Source: Tomocerus qinae (Eukaryota > Arthropoda > Collembola > Entomobryomorpha > Tomoceridae). From it: a DNA stretch of 64,000 nucleotides. This document shows, one piece after another, positions 13,356 to 23,485 of the stretch. Position 1 is the stretch's first letter; the number at the start of each line of letters is the position of its first letter. The position numbers and the translations under genes were made by a program. The notes beneath the pieces are model-generated. The model was given only the letters and a program-made list of their open reading frames with translations. It was not told where the DNA came from and did no database searches. The DNA is taken from assembly GCA_020055645.1 (NCBI GenBank), contig CM034546.1:122128375-122192374 (forward strand). Direction: 5' to 3'.

Positions 13356-14723
13356 ATGGTGCAGTTTGTTATGAATATTTTGCATTCCGTCGTTTGCTTC
13401 TTTGTTTACGGATACAAAGATTTTGAAAAGTGGCTTTTATCTAAATTTTCTAGTAAAGTTAAAAGTCATATACATAAAATATATAGAAGAGCAGGTATCA
13501 ACATTGGAGGAAATGAACCTTGCGACATTCGAGTCAAAAATGATGACTTCTACGTACGAGTTGCCAACAACGCTGCTTTAGCTTTGGGAGAGAGCTATAT
13601 GGACGGATGGTGGGATTGCGACAAAATTGACGATTTCTGCTACAAAATGTTTAGGAATAATCTCTATCTTCATTACCAGAAGAATCCTATCAATCAAGCT
13701 GTTAATTATCTTAGCATGAGATTGTTTAACTTACAAACTAAACAGAAAGCTTGGGAAATCGCTGATCAGCATTACGATCTTGGTAAGTTTCAATTTTGAA
13801 TTTAAAATTTAATTTATTATGTTTTTGGGTTTGAAAATTATAATAACATTGATAGTTTTCAATTAAAATCTTGAAAATTGCATTAATATAATAGGAATTA
13901 TCAATAATAAATTTTGAATGACGTTTGATTAATAGGAAACGATTTATTTGAGGCGTTCTTGGATCCCACGATGAATTACAGTTGCGGATACTGGAGAACT
14001 GCTGACAATTTGAATCAAGCCCAATTAGATAAAATGGAACTGATTGGTAAAAAGATGTTATTGAAGCCTGGAATGAAAGTTTTGGATATCGGCTGTGGCT
14101 GGGGAGGTCTTGTTAAATATTTGGCCGAAAATTACCAAGTGGAATGCGTTGGGATCACAGTTTCGAAGGAAGGAGCTCAGATTGCCCGAGAACGTTGTGC
14201 AAATCTCCCGATTGACATCAGAGTACAAGACTACCGAGATGTGAATGAGAAATTCGACCGTATTGTCTCCGTAGGAATGTTTGAACACGTAGGACATCAT
14301 AACTACCGAGTTTTCTTTGAATCCTGTAATAAATGTTTGAAGGATGATGGTCTTTTCCTCCTCCACACAATCGGAGTTCACCACAAATATGTTCCTCTCA
14401 CCGAGCCTTGGTTCCACAAATATATCTTCCCCAATGGCATTCTTCCCTACACTACCTCAATCCCAAAAGTACTCGATGAGCTCTTTGTCCTCGAAGATTG
14501 GCATAATTTTGGACATGATTACAGTCGTACTCTCATGGCTTGGTTTGACAATTTTAACAAAAGTTGGCCAAAACTTCAACCTAAATATGGCGATAGATTT
14601 TACCGTATGTGGAAGTACTACTTACTCATGGCAGCTGGAGGATTCAGAGCGAGACATTATAACGTTTGGCAAATTGTTCTCAGCAAAAATGGCTATCTTG
14701 GTGGATACCCTTCAATACGCTAG
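13356..14723 (+). CDS. Cyclopropane-fatty-acyl-phospholipid synthase, bacterial type, two exons
   Basis: Exons 13356-13782 and 13936-14723 join through GT-AG in phase 1 to give 404 residues. The product should transfer methylene from S-adenosylmethionine to cis double bonds of membrane phospholipid acyl chains. Seen: GESYMDGWW (78-86), HYDLGNDLF (139-147), SAM motif VLDIGCGWGG (191-200), QDYRD (240-244), SVGMFEHVG (254-262), HTIG (286-289), AGGFRAR (376-382). Compared from memory with E. coli Cfa, the bicarbonate-site residues C139, E239, H266, I268 and Y317 correspond to C159, E259, H286, I288 and Y338, all kept. The first 20 residues are hydrophobic and unlike the bacterial N-terminus, so possibly a membrane anchor. 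The intron interrupts the codon of G143. Close bacterial likeness plus a host-style intron suggests ancient horizontal transfer. AATAAA motifs follow near 14982 and 15109. Confidence 0.93.
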
Positions 14724-15797
14724 ATAAAAGTAGGAAGAAAAATACAAAAACTAAACAAAATTTATCAAATCTATTTCATATTTGTTACTCTCAAGTTTTT
14801 AGTACATACCATTCTGTCCGAATAGGTTAAAAATTACATTCCCTACATGTACTCATTTGTACACTGTACCTTAATCTTTGTACTTTCTATTTTACTTCTA
14901 GGTAGTTAAATTTTTAAGTTCATCTCTTGGGAAATGATTTTACTCTACCCATATACACTTCATCGCGTGTTGATAACACTTAATAAATCTGCAGGTGTTT
15001 GTGTTTGTGTGTATTTATTTTGCATGAATCTGTTAAACAAACACCTGAGCGCCTGGTGGGGAATATTTGTAGGTATTTTGTATTGTTACAGGGATTTTTA
15101 CACTGTCAATAAATACACGAGCCTTATTAAAACTAATTCTTCTAATTAATTCTTCATTGTAATAAAATCATTAAATACAAAATGGGAACCAACAAAATAA
15201 TCATTATGAAAAATAACGAGATTGTCAACTCTCATGCATCATTGCCATAAGAAAAACAAAGGAAATCTTCAATGATCATGATTTTTATTTTTCTCCATGA
15301 AAAAAATCTCTGTCTGAACCATTTAGCGTAAATGAAATTTTTTCCTTTCGGAGATCTTGCATTCTTTAAAATTTTGACAACTTTCCTGCTTAGAAATCGT
15401 GACATTGAATCATTTAAGATTCTTCTTCAAAATAAATTCAGCTCATAATTTGGAAGCATTGATTTATTTTAAAAAAATATTTGTAATCAATGACATGCTG
15501 AAAAATTGAACCAAAATAAAATGCTTAAGAGAAACAAAATGCCCATCATAATTGTAGTAAAGTATTTTAATGAAAATTAATTATTTACCCAAAGAAAGTT
15601 ATCACTGTATGTATGTTTTATTTTTAGCTGTAAGCGAAAAAAGAGCAATTCTTTAACATTGAGACATCATGGACATAACACATAATGATAAAAACATAAC
15701 ACAATTTATAGTAATCTTGTCCTGTCTTAATTATATACGGTACGCAAAGGTAATTAAGGATTTTTGAAGAAGTAAATTAAAAATTGACTAGTAGAAT
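14724..15797. other. CFA 3' flank, gene-free
   Basis: Convergent space between the CFA gene and the first C16orf89-like gene. The part from about 15086 (ttacagggatttttacactg) is repeated at 19727 onward in the second duplication unit. An open frame in the second copy is broken in this one, so it is not treated as a gene. Confidence 0.6.
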
Positions 15798-18409
15798 TCA
15801 ATAGTATGGCAAACAGGTATCAACATAGTATCTAATATGAGCTGATAAAGCCAAAATGCCTACAGCTGTATAGTGAACCGAACAATTTTCATTGTCTTCA
15901 GCAAATACTGATTCCTTTCGCTTTTGTCTGGATAAAACTTGCAGGTTCTCATTTTCAAAAGAGTTCGTCTTGTTCAGAATTGTCGGCTGAGGGTACGTAG
16001 ATGAAGCTTCTCTAGGATCGGGAAAACAACCAGTTTTTTTCGACTGCCATTTAAGGATCTCGGTTAACCAGTCACGACGGAAGAAATTCGGATATCCTGC
16101 TATTCCACATATACCAACTACAAAATTCAAGAAAATAAACCAAATCATTATCAGAAATATTTTGGATAAAATCTAAATTGAAATATTATTCTATTTTATG
16201 AAAGATTACTTTGTTCTATGAAAAGATCTCGAAAACGTGTAGGAAATTTTGATTTTGCAATGTAATTTGCTTCTCGCCAAACTTTTCCACAAAGATCCTC
16301 TTTAAAGAGTCTCCAATCATAATTCTTAAACTGGGACAGGAATCGAGGATTTTCAATGCAGGCTCTCTGAAACAATATTTCGTAGTTTGATATTTATAAA
16401 TTTATTTTTACATACAGTTTTGAATATGTAAATATAGAAATTATTTGTTCACCTTTTCTGCAAGAATCATGTAAATAACTTGGTGCGTCAAAGAGTAAAG
16501 AGACATTTCCTTCCTCAAAAATATGTCTGCACAACCGGAAGTGATATCTTCGTTTTCGCAATTAAACACTTCGTATATGCAAGTATCAGAAGTAGATTCT
16601 TCCAAAACTTCATTGTGGTATTCCAATCGATCTTCTGTATCCACATCTGACTCATAGGACTCCATAATAGAAAATGGCTGCCACTTTCTTACTTCTGGAA
16701 CTTCCCACAATGTCAAATTTCTTACCCAAGGCAATATATCTACAAACAAATCCATTCATCAGTTTTTCTAAAACAATTTATCCTCTGAGGGATGAAAAAT
16801 TCGAATAACTTCCAAATAATTGGAATAACTTCCAAATAATTCGAATAAAGTACAAATAATTCGAATAAATTCCAAATATTCGTGCTTACTGGGTAACATT
16901 AATTAGTGCCACTGGCCATTGGTATATTTTGAAGAAGCCGATGTCATACATTATTTTAACTGAAAAATGTAGGTAATAAAACTGTATTTAATAAAGTTAC
17001 TGAATGAATTGACTTACAATGATTTTCCATGGATGAAATTTTACTTCCTTCAATAGTTCGTACTATTCCGTCAGTTATAGATGAGGCTGTCTTCATCATG
17101 TATCTCAAGTGGAGACTCAATACAGGAGGAAGATTGGGATGAGACTTTAAAGCTTGACTAAGCTGACCTGTTAGTGAATTAAATTACATATTTAAGCTTG
17201 AATTGAAAATAAATCAATTTTCTATGCCCCAGAAATCATTTGAAAACCATTCTTGCTAATTTGAGAAACTGTCATACTATCATTTGTTTGCATAGTATCT
17301 GTATGATGTATACCAATTGCATCATGATATTCTCAACCTGTACTTATACCATATTTTTGGGCTTAAGTATTTGTTGTTTACCCCTAGAGTGGATGACTCC
17401 TGTCCTTCTTGGGACTATTTTATTTTGAGCGTGTATTATGGAGAAGGACTTGTCCTATAACCTCAGGATTTTTAGTAGCTGTCTCAAATGCATCTGTCTC
17501 ATATTTTTAAATTGGAGTCAATTCTAGTTCTCCAAGGCTGTTTAAAAAAAGTTGGAATGAAAAATGACCCCAAATTTTATCCACTATAGGATAACATATA
17601 GTCCTTCCAGGGGCCCATAAGACTCCACATGATATAAGTCAGCAAACCAACTACCAAGCTGCGAACAAGCTAGGCTCTTTTAACATGTGTCCCAGCAAGG
17701 ACTAAGTTATAATATTTTAATATTGGTCTGGAGAGTCATCCACTCTAGGGTTAATAAATCAGCAAGCAATGATGGTATAAGTACGTATTCTACACGAATG
17801 ATGTAAAAAAAATATAGTTATGAATATTTTGACTTTGATTCTGTTAAAATGTAGCAGTATATGTATATTTAAGTTTTTCACAGATTCGAAAAGGCTTCAA
17901 AAATTCTTAGCATAAGCTACCAATGGTTGTACAAAAGTACAAATCAAAATTAATCATAATATGATAGATCATAATAATTTTCATTACGTTATCATGAAAT
18001 TTATACAATCCATTATAAAGTGTAGGTATGCTACTACAAGATGACAACAAAACAATGACAAGAACATGAAAAACTTACCTTCAGCAATTCTTGTTCCCAC
18101 TGCGGCATCTATAATTAGCCGTCCTGTATTTTTCTCATAAAAAGATAAGCCTAGCTGTAAAGCCTCGGATACCTCTTTGAAGTCGAATTTATCGTAGTGA
18201 CATTCAGGGGAGATTTGGACAAATAACTGAGAACTGTTGTCAATTTCCATCCTGCCATTTTTATGGGGTAAGTACGTATTGCTCGCATTGCTGGTTACAC
18301 TCTGATATTTAGCAAAGAGGCTAACAATCACTACTCCAACAAAAATCTTAAAAATGCATGATAATGAGCAGCAAAACCAACAGCCATGTCGACTGCCATT
18401 TCTGGACAT
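15798..18409 (-). CDS. C16orf89/DUF4735-like secreted protein, copy 1
   Basis: Five exons, minus strand: 18409-18079, 17167-17018, 16739-16453, 16366-16210, 16117-15798, giving 414 residues with all junctions GT-AG and in phase. Recognised by likeness to human C16orf89 (UPF0764, secreted, function poorly known). The SLYSLTHQVIYMILAE block matches its CLSHQLLFFLWA block, GIAGYPNFFRRDWL...ILKWQ..KTGCF matches its GMGGFSDFY..RWLEAILSWQ...GCF region, and CSVHYTAVGILAL matches its SSHNTATAVAAL end. The N-terminus has a cysteine-rich hydrophobic stretch (about residues 10-33), a signal peptide or signal anchor. The human protein is about 360 residues. A tandem twin lies at 20.5-22.5 kb and intron 1 holds a 445-bp insertion. 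Function is not inferable beyond probable secretion. Confidence 0.85.
16797..16890. repeat. Short tandem repeat, about 17-bp unit
   Basis: Repeated attcgaataa(ctt/agt/att)ccaaat-type units lie in intron 2 of the first C16orf89-like gene. The array is much reduced in the second gene copy, where only aattcgaaataattcgaatt remains near 21562. Confidence 0.7.
17340..17784. mobile_element. MITE-like insertion in intron 1 of C16orf89 copy 1
   Basis: The outer ends GTACTTATACCAT (17340-17352) and ATGGTATAAGTAC (17772-17784) are perfect inverted repeats. A second inverted block follows inside (ccctagagtggatgactc near 17381 and gagtcatccactctaggg near 17732), so the imperfect arms are about 60 bp. No frame of transposase length is inside. 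The paralogous intron in the second gene lacks the segment, with caatGTACGTACGTAC at the equivalent position. That marks an insertion after the duplication, with a possible GTAC target. Confidence 0.85.
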
Positions 18410-18666
18410 TGTGTCGTCACAAAAATTACGGAATCGAACTACTAGAAGAACTCAGACTGAATCTAAATAGTTACGTTGAGTTGGTGCTACGGTTAAGCTG
18501 TGTATCTTTAGAATCTGTACCCAGGGGTTAACCTTTTTGCATTTACCTCTACTACAACTTATTTTGTGTAATTTTCATTTTGGTAATGTCCTGAAATCTA
18601 CTCTATCTCTGTTGAAGCATTACTTATGTAGCTGATAATAAACCGTTGCAAAACGGGGTATAACAG

Positions 18667-18954
18667 CAGAGGAGTTTCGCTCCAAAGAGTATCACCAATT
18701 GAAATTTATTTGAGTAGTTTAGGTATAACCGTTCCAAAGTTATCGCCAATTGAAATTTTCAACCCTTTCCCCCAATCAGGGGATGAGACCGATCCTGCTC
18801 ATATACGAACTCAGACCTACATTTTACCTTAATGATGTATCCTGAAAATTTGAATTGTCTAACTTAAACCTTTCGAAAGTTATTGCGGATAAGGACGGAC
18901 GGACAGACAGACAGACAGAAAGTGTAAACGCATACATAGGAGTAAACTCCTCTG
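18667..18954. mobile_element. Small inverted-repeat element with GACA/GACG microsatellite
   Basis: Ends CAGAGGAGTTT (18667-18677) and AAACTCCTCTG (18944-18954) are inverted copies. A ggacggacggacagacagac run sits inside near the right end, preceded by cctttcgaaagttattgc, which resembles the cgataactttcgaaagc core next to the microsatellite at 3.2 kb. The shared core and microsatellite suggest the two elements are related (inference). This block is one of the segments absent from the second duplication unit. Confidence 0.65.
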
Positions 18955-19573
18955 AATAATGTCCAGAATAAATAAGGCATTAAAATTAGCTTAAGTAGAT
19001 AAGTCTAGATTCGTCAACAACTATGGAAAAGTCTAATTATTAAGTAATTTAGATAGTACAGTGTCCTGTAAGGAAAACAAGTCAATACGTGCGTACCTAC
19101 ATGCACGAGCTTAGATTTCGCATTGATATTATAATGTCAAGTTCCTTAAATGTAACCTCATTAGCTATTCACTAATTAATGAGGAAGAATAATGTTTATG
19201 TCATGATGATTTAATTGTCAATGTCAAAATTAGAAAAATTAAATGCAATTCTTCTTTGGTAGAAAACGGATGTTCTGCAATTATCACACTACTATATGTA
19301 AACTATGAATATACTCACCACAATCTAAACTAGTTTAGGTGAGCTGAAACAAAGCTCATCTTTCTAGTAGTAATCAAATATTATATTTAGTACTATTTAA
19401 TACAAGACTACCTAACTATTAAATACCTGTGTCAATATGCGTAACAAACAGCTGTAAGTTAACTATAGGTTTCTTGTGATTCTTAGTTGTGTAAAATTGT
19501 ATAAAAATTGGTTTACTTTGAGAAAGGAAGCTGACTGCGGGTCTGCCTATTCTAAACTAACAAACTTTGCTGA

Positions 19574-19617
19574 CTAAACAGAAGCTTGGGAAATCGCCGA
19601 TCAGCATTACTATCTTG
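19574..19617 (+). pseudogene. Relic of CFA synthase exon 1 end
   Basis: Forty-four bases match the last 45 bases of CFA exon 1 (13738-13782), with one base lost (gaaagc became gaagc) and a few substitutions, followed by the same GTAAGT donor and about 100 bases of the CFA intron. Sequence then jumps to the CFA 3' flank (gggatttttacactg), so exon 2 is deleted. There is no start codon or promoter, so it cannot encode enzyme. It marks the left breakpoint of the tandem duplication. Confidence 0.9.
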
Positions 19618-20507
19618 GTAAGTGTCAAATAAAATTTAATTTCTTGTGATTTCCGTTTGAAAATTATAATAACATTGATAATTTTCAATTAAAATCTTGA
19701 ATTACAATAATATAATAGGATTGTTTTCAGGGATTTTTACACTGTCAATAAATACACGAGCCTTATTAAAACCAATTTTCCTAATTAATTCTTCATTGTA
19801 ATAAAATCATTAAATACAAAATGGGAACCAACAAAATAATCATCATGAAAAATAACACGATTGGTCAACTCTCATGCATCATTAGCATAAGAAAAACAAA
19901 GGAAATCTTCAATGAGCATGATTTTTGTTTTTCTCCCATGAATGAAAATATTCTCTATGAACTATTTGACGTTAGTGAAATTTATTCCCCTGAGATCTTG
20001 CATTCTTTAAAAAACTTTTCTGTTTAGAAATCATGACATTGAACCATTCAAGATTCTTCTTCAAGAACAATAATTCGGCTCATAATTTGGAAGCATTGAT
20101 TTATTTTTAAATAATATATGTATGTTTGTCAATGACATCCTAAAAAATTAAACCAAAATAAAATGCCCATCCTCTAGTAAATAATGCAGTTAAAGATAAA
20201 CACTCAAAGAAAGTTGCTACTGTTTTTGTATGTATGCATTTATTTTTAGCTACTATAAGCGAAAAAAGAGCAGGATATTTTTTAACTTGAGATTTATAAT
20301 ATTTTACAAATAAAATACAAATGAACTGCATGAGTAATGTACTTACTCAAAATATCAGTATAGTAAGGACATAAAAACATCATGGACATAACACATAATG
20401 ATAAAAACATAACACAACCTAGTAATCTTGTCCTGTCTTGATTACATACGATACGTAAAGGTAATTAAGTATTTTTGAAGAAGTAAATTAAAACTGACTA
20501 GAAGAAT

Positions 20508-22462
20508 TCAATAATATGGCAAACAGGTATCAACGTAGTACCTAATATGAGCTGATAAAGCCACAATGCCTACAGCTGTATAGTGAACCGAACAATTTTC
20601 ATTGTCAACAGCAAATACTGACTCCTCTCGCTTTTGTCTGGATAAAACTTGTAGGTTCTCATTTTCAATAGAGTTCGTCTTGTTCAGAATAGTTGGTTGA
20701 GGGTAAGTAGATGAAGCTTCTCTAGGATCGGGAAAACAACCAGTTTTTTTCGACTGCCATTTAAGGATCTCGTTTAACCAGTCACGACGGAAGAAATTCG
20801 GATATCCTGCTATTCCACATATACCAACTACAAAATTCAAAAAAAAATTATCAAATTATTACCAGAAATATTTTCGATAAAATTTATATTGAAATATTCT
20901 ATTTTATGAAAGATTACTTTGTTCTATGAAAAGATCTCGGAAAAGTGTAGGAAATTTGGATTTTGCAATGTAATTTGCTTCTTGCCAAACCTTTCCACAG
21001 AGATCCTCTTTAAAGAGTCTCCAATCATAATTCTTAAACTGAGACAGGAATCGAGGATTTTCAATGCAGGCTCTCTGAAACAATATTTCGTAGTTTGATA
21101 TTTAGAAATTTATTTTTACATACAGTTTTGAATATGTAAATATAGAATTATTTGTTCACCTTTTCTGCAAGAATCATGTAAATAACTTGGTGCGTCAAAG
21201 AGTAAAGAGACATTTCCTTCCTCAAAAATATGTCTGCACAACCGGAAGTGACATCTTCGTTTTCGCAATTAAACACTTCGTAAATGCAAGCATCAGAAGT
21301 CGGCTCTTCCAAAACTTCATCGTGGTACTCCAATCGATCTTTTGTGTCCACATCTGACTCATAGGACTCCATAATAGAAAATGGCTGCCACTTTTTCACT
21401 TCTGGAACTTCCCACAATGTCGAATTTCCTACCCAAGGCAATATATCTACAAGCAAATTCATTCATCAGTTTTTCTATATTAGGTTCTGAGGGAAGAATA
21501 TATTTTTTATTAACCTAATTGCAATATTTTATGATCATCATCTATATAAAAATATTGAAATAATTCGAAATAATTCGAATTAGACACATTATTTTAACTG
21601 AAAAATATAGGTAGTAAAACAATTGTAATATAGTTATTGAATGGATCAACTTACAATGCTTTTCCATGGAGGAAATTTTACTTGCTTCAACAGTTCGTAC
21701 TATTCTTTCACTTATAGATGAGGATCTCTTCATCATGTATCTCAAGTAAAGACTCAATAAAGGAGGAAGATTGGGATGAGCTTTCAAAGCTTGACTAAGC
21801 TGACCTGTGAGTGGATTAAATTACATTGTATAAGCATGAAGTGACAATAAATCGATTTTCTGTCCAGAAATCACTGGAAAATGTGGAAAACTATTGTTTC
21901 TAATTTTTGAGAAACTATCATACTACATTTGTATCTATAGTATAGTATTGTATAATATTATGTATACTGTGTTGTGTACTATAGTATTGTATAATATTAT
22001 GTATACTGTGTACCATAATATTCTCAATGTACGTACGTACTAAAAATTTGGCTTTTGTAAAACGTAATAGTGAGTGTTTCACAGATTTGAAAAGGCTTAG
22101 AAAATTCGTAGATTCTACAAAGGTTACATACCTTCAGCAATTCTTGTTCCCAATGCGGCATCCAAAATTAGCCGTCCTGTATTTTTCTCATAAAAGGATA
22201 AGCCTCGCTGTAAAGCCTCGGATACCACTTTGAAGTCGAACTTATCGTAGTGACATTCAGGTGAGATTTGGACAAATAACTGAGAACTGTTATCAATTTC
22301 CATCCTGCCATTTTTATGAGGTAAGTACGTATTGCTCGCATTGCTGGTTACACTCTGATATTTAGCAAAGAGGCTAACAATCACTACTCCAACAAAAATC
22401 TTAAAAATGCATGATAATGAGCAGCAAAACCAACAGCCGTGTCGACTGCCATTTCTGGACAT
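20508..22462 (-). CDS. C16orf89/DUF4735-like secreted protein, copy 2
   Basis: Five exons, minus strand: 22462-22132, 21804-21655, 21446-21160, 21074-20918, 20827-20508. Every exon has exactly the same length and phase as in copy 1 (331, 150, 287, 157, 320 bases) and the product is again 414 residues, so this is an intact paralogue and not a pseudogene. By hand I count about 30 residue differences (roughly 93 percent identity). Eleven of them fall in the 50-residue exon 2 (for example S/A, V/L, H/Y, T/R, A/S, G/R, G/A, N/K). Introns are shorter than in copy 1. The signal or anchor segment (residues 10-33) is unchanged. Role is unknown beyond probable secretion; divergence of exon 2 may reflect functional separation. 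Confidence 0.85.
21941..22011. repeat. Two tandem copies of a 32-base unit, about 7 bases apart
   Basis: A unit running from tatagtattgtataatatt to gtatactgtgt occurs twice in intron 1 of the second C16orf89-like gene. It is absent from the first gene. Confidence 0.8.
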
Positions 22463-23485
22463 TGTGTCAGTTGCACAAAAATCTTTACGGAATCGAACTA
22501 ACTACTAGAAGAACTCAAACTAAATCTAAATAGTTTTATTAATTCAGAAATAATAAATACACATGGTATTTACTGTCAGCAAAGTATTGTTTTCATTCTG
22601 TATTAATTTCAATAGAATTAAAAATTGTTTCTGAACTAAGAATAGTAAAAACGACAGAACAAACCAGCATTAAGTGTCAAGTTTATACTTTCTATTTTTT
22701 TCTTGGAAAGAATAGTCAGTGTTGCTCTTCCGGTTGTCGCAACTCAATTGAAACTTTCAGTTTTATTCACGAACCTACTTCTGTGTTTGAGCTGCACAGA
22801 ATCTACGGTGGTTTCCTCGATTACTACAGTAGACTAAGATACAAAATACAGATAAAGCTATTGCAAATAGATAGAAAAGACAGGTAATGCATCGAATATC
22901 TAAGGATATTTCCTTTTGTGTACACTTCTTTAGTTGTTTTCCTAGTAATTCTACAGATATATCTTAAACGTGAGAAACTTTCAAATTATTTAAACTGTGA
23001 AATAAATTAATAAACATAAATAGTGTTTAAGCATGTAACTCTCGACACGACAATTCTATTTTCATGTTAGAAAAACTTACTATACTACGTGTACACCCAT
23101 TAAAATTTAATCTCTCCTACAGAAAGTATGTACTAATGTCAATTAAATTCAACTTTAACTATGATACAAATGTACCTAAATGCATTAACATCAGTTACGT
23201 TGAGTTGGTATCTGTACCCAGGGGTTAGCCTTTTTGCATTTACCTCTACTATACAACTTATTTTGTGTAATTTTCATTTTAATGGTAATGTCCTGATATC
23301 TACTCTATCTTTGTAATACTATTTAATGCAAGACTACCTAACTATTAAATACCTGTGTCAATATGCGTAACAAACAGCTGTAAGTTAACTATAGGTACTT
23401 GTGATTCTTAGTTATTGTATAAAATTGCATAAAAATTGGTTTACTTTGAGAAAGGAAACAAACTGCGGGTCTGCCTATTCTTTAT

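Larger units (their letters stand above)
13738..19555. repeat. Segmental duplication, unit 1
   Basis: This unit runs from the last 45 bases of CFA exon 1 through the CFA 3' flank and the first C16orf89-like gene, to the sequence ctgcgggtctgcctattc. It matches the unit beginning at 19574 in order and orientation. Relative to that copy it retains CFA exon 2 and carries extra insertions at 17340-17784 and around 18.6-19.4 kb. Boundaries were read from where similarity starts and stops. Confidence 0.85.
19574..23485. repeat. Segmental duplication, unit 2
   Basis: Second copy of the unit that starts in CFA exon 1. It holds the CFA relic, the CFA 3' flank, a complete C16orf89-like gene and the shared right end (toacaaacagctgtaag-type block near 23370, then ctgcgggtctgcctattc). 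CFA exon 2 and the 445-bp intron insertion are missing. About 700 bases of other sequence (22.5-23.19 kb) replaces the corresponding flank of unit 1. Confidence 0.85.

Noticed and set aside
14058-14417. Antisense frame of 119 codons over CFA exon 2
   Set aside because: Shadow of the real coding strand; no splice or domain support.
19821-20027. 68-codon frame in the second duplication unit
   Set aside because: The matching sequence in unit 1 (from 15181) is broken by indels and stops, so the frame is not conserved.
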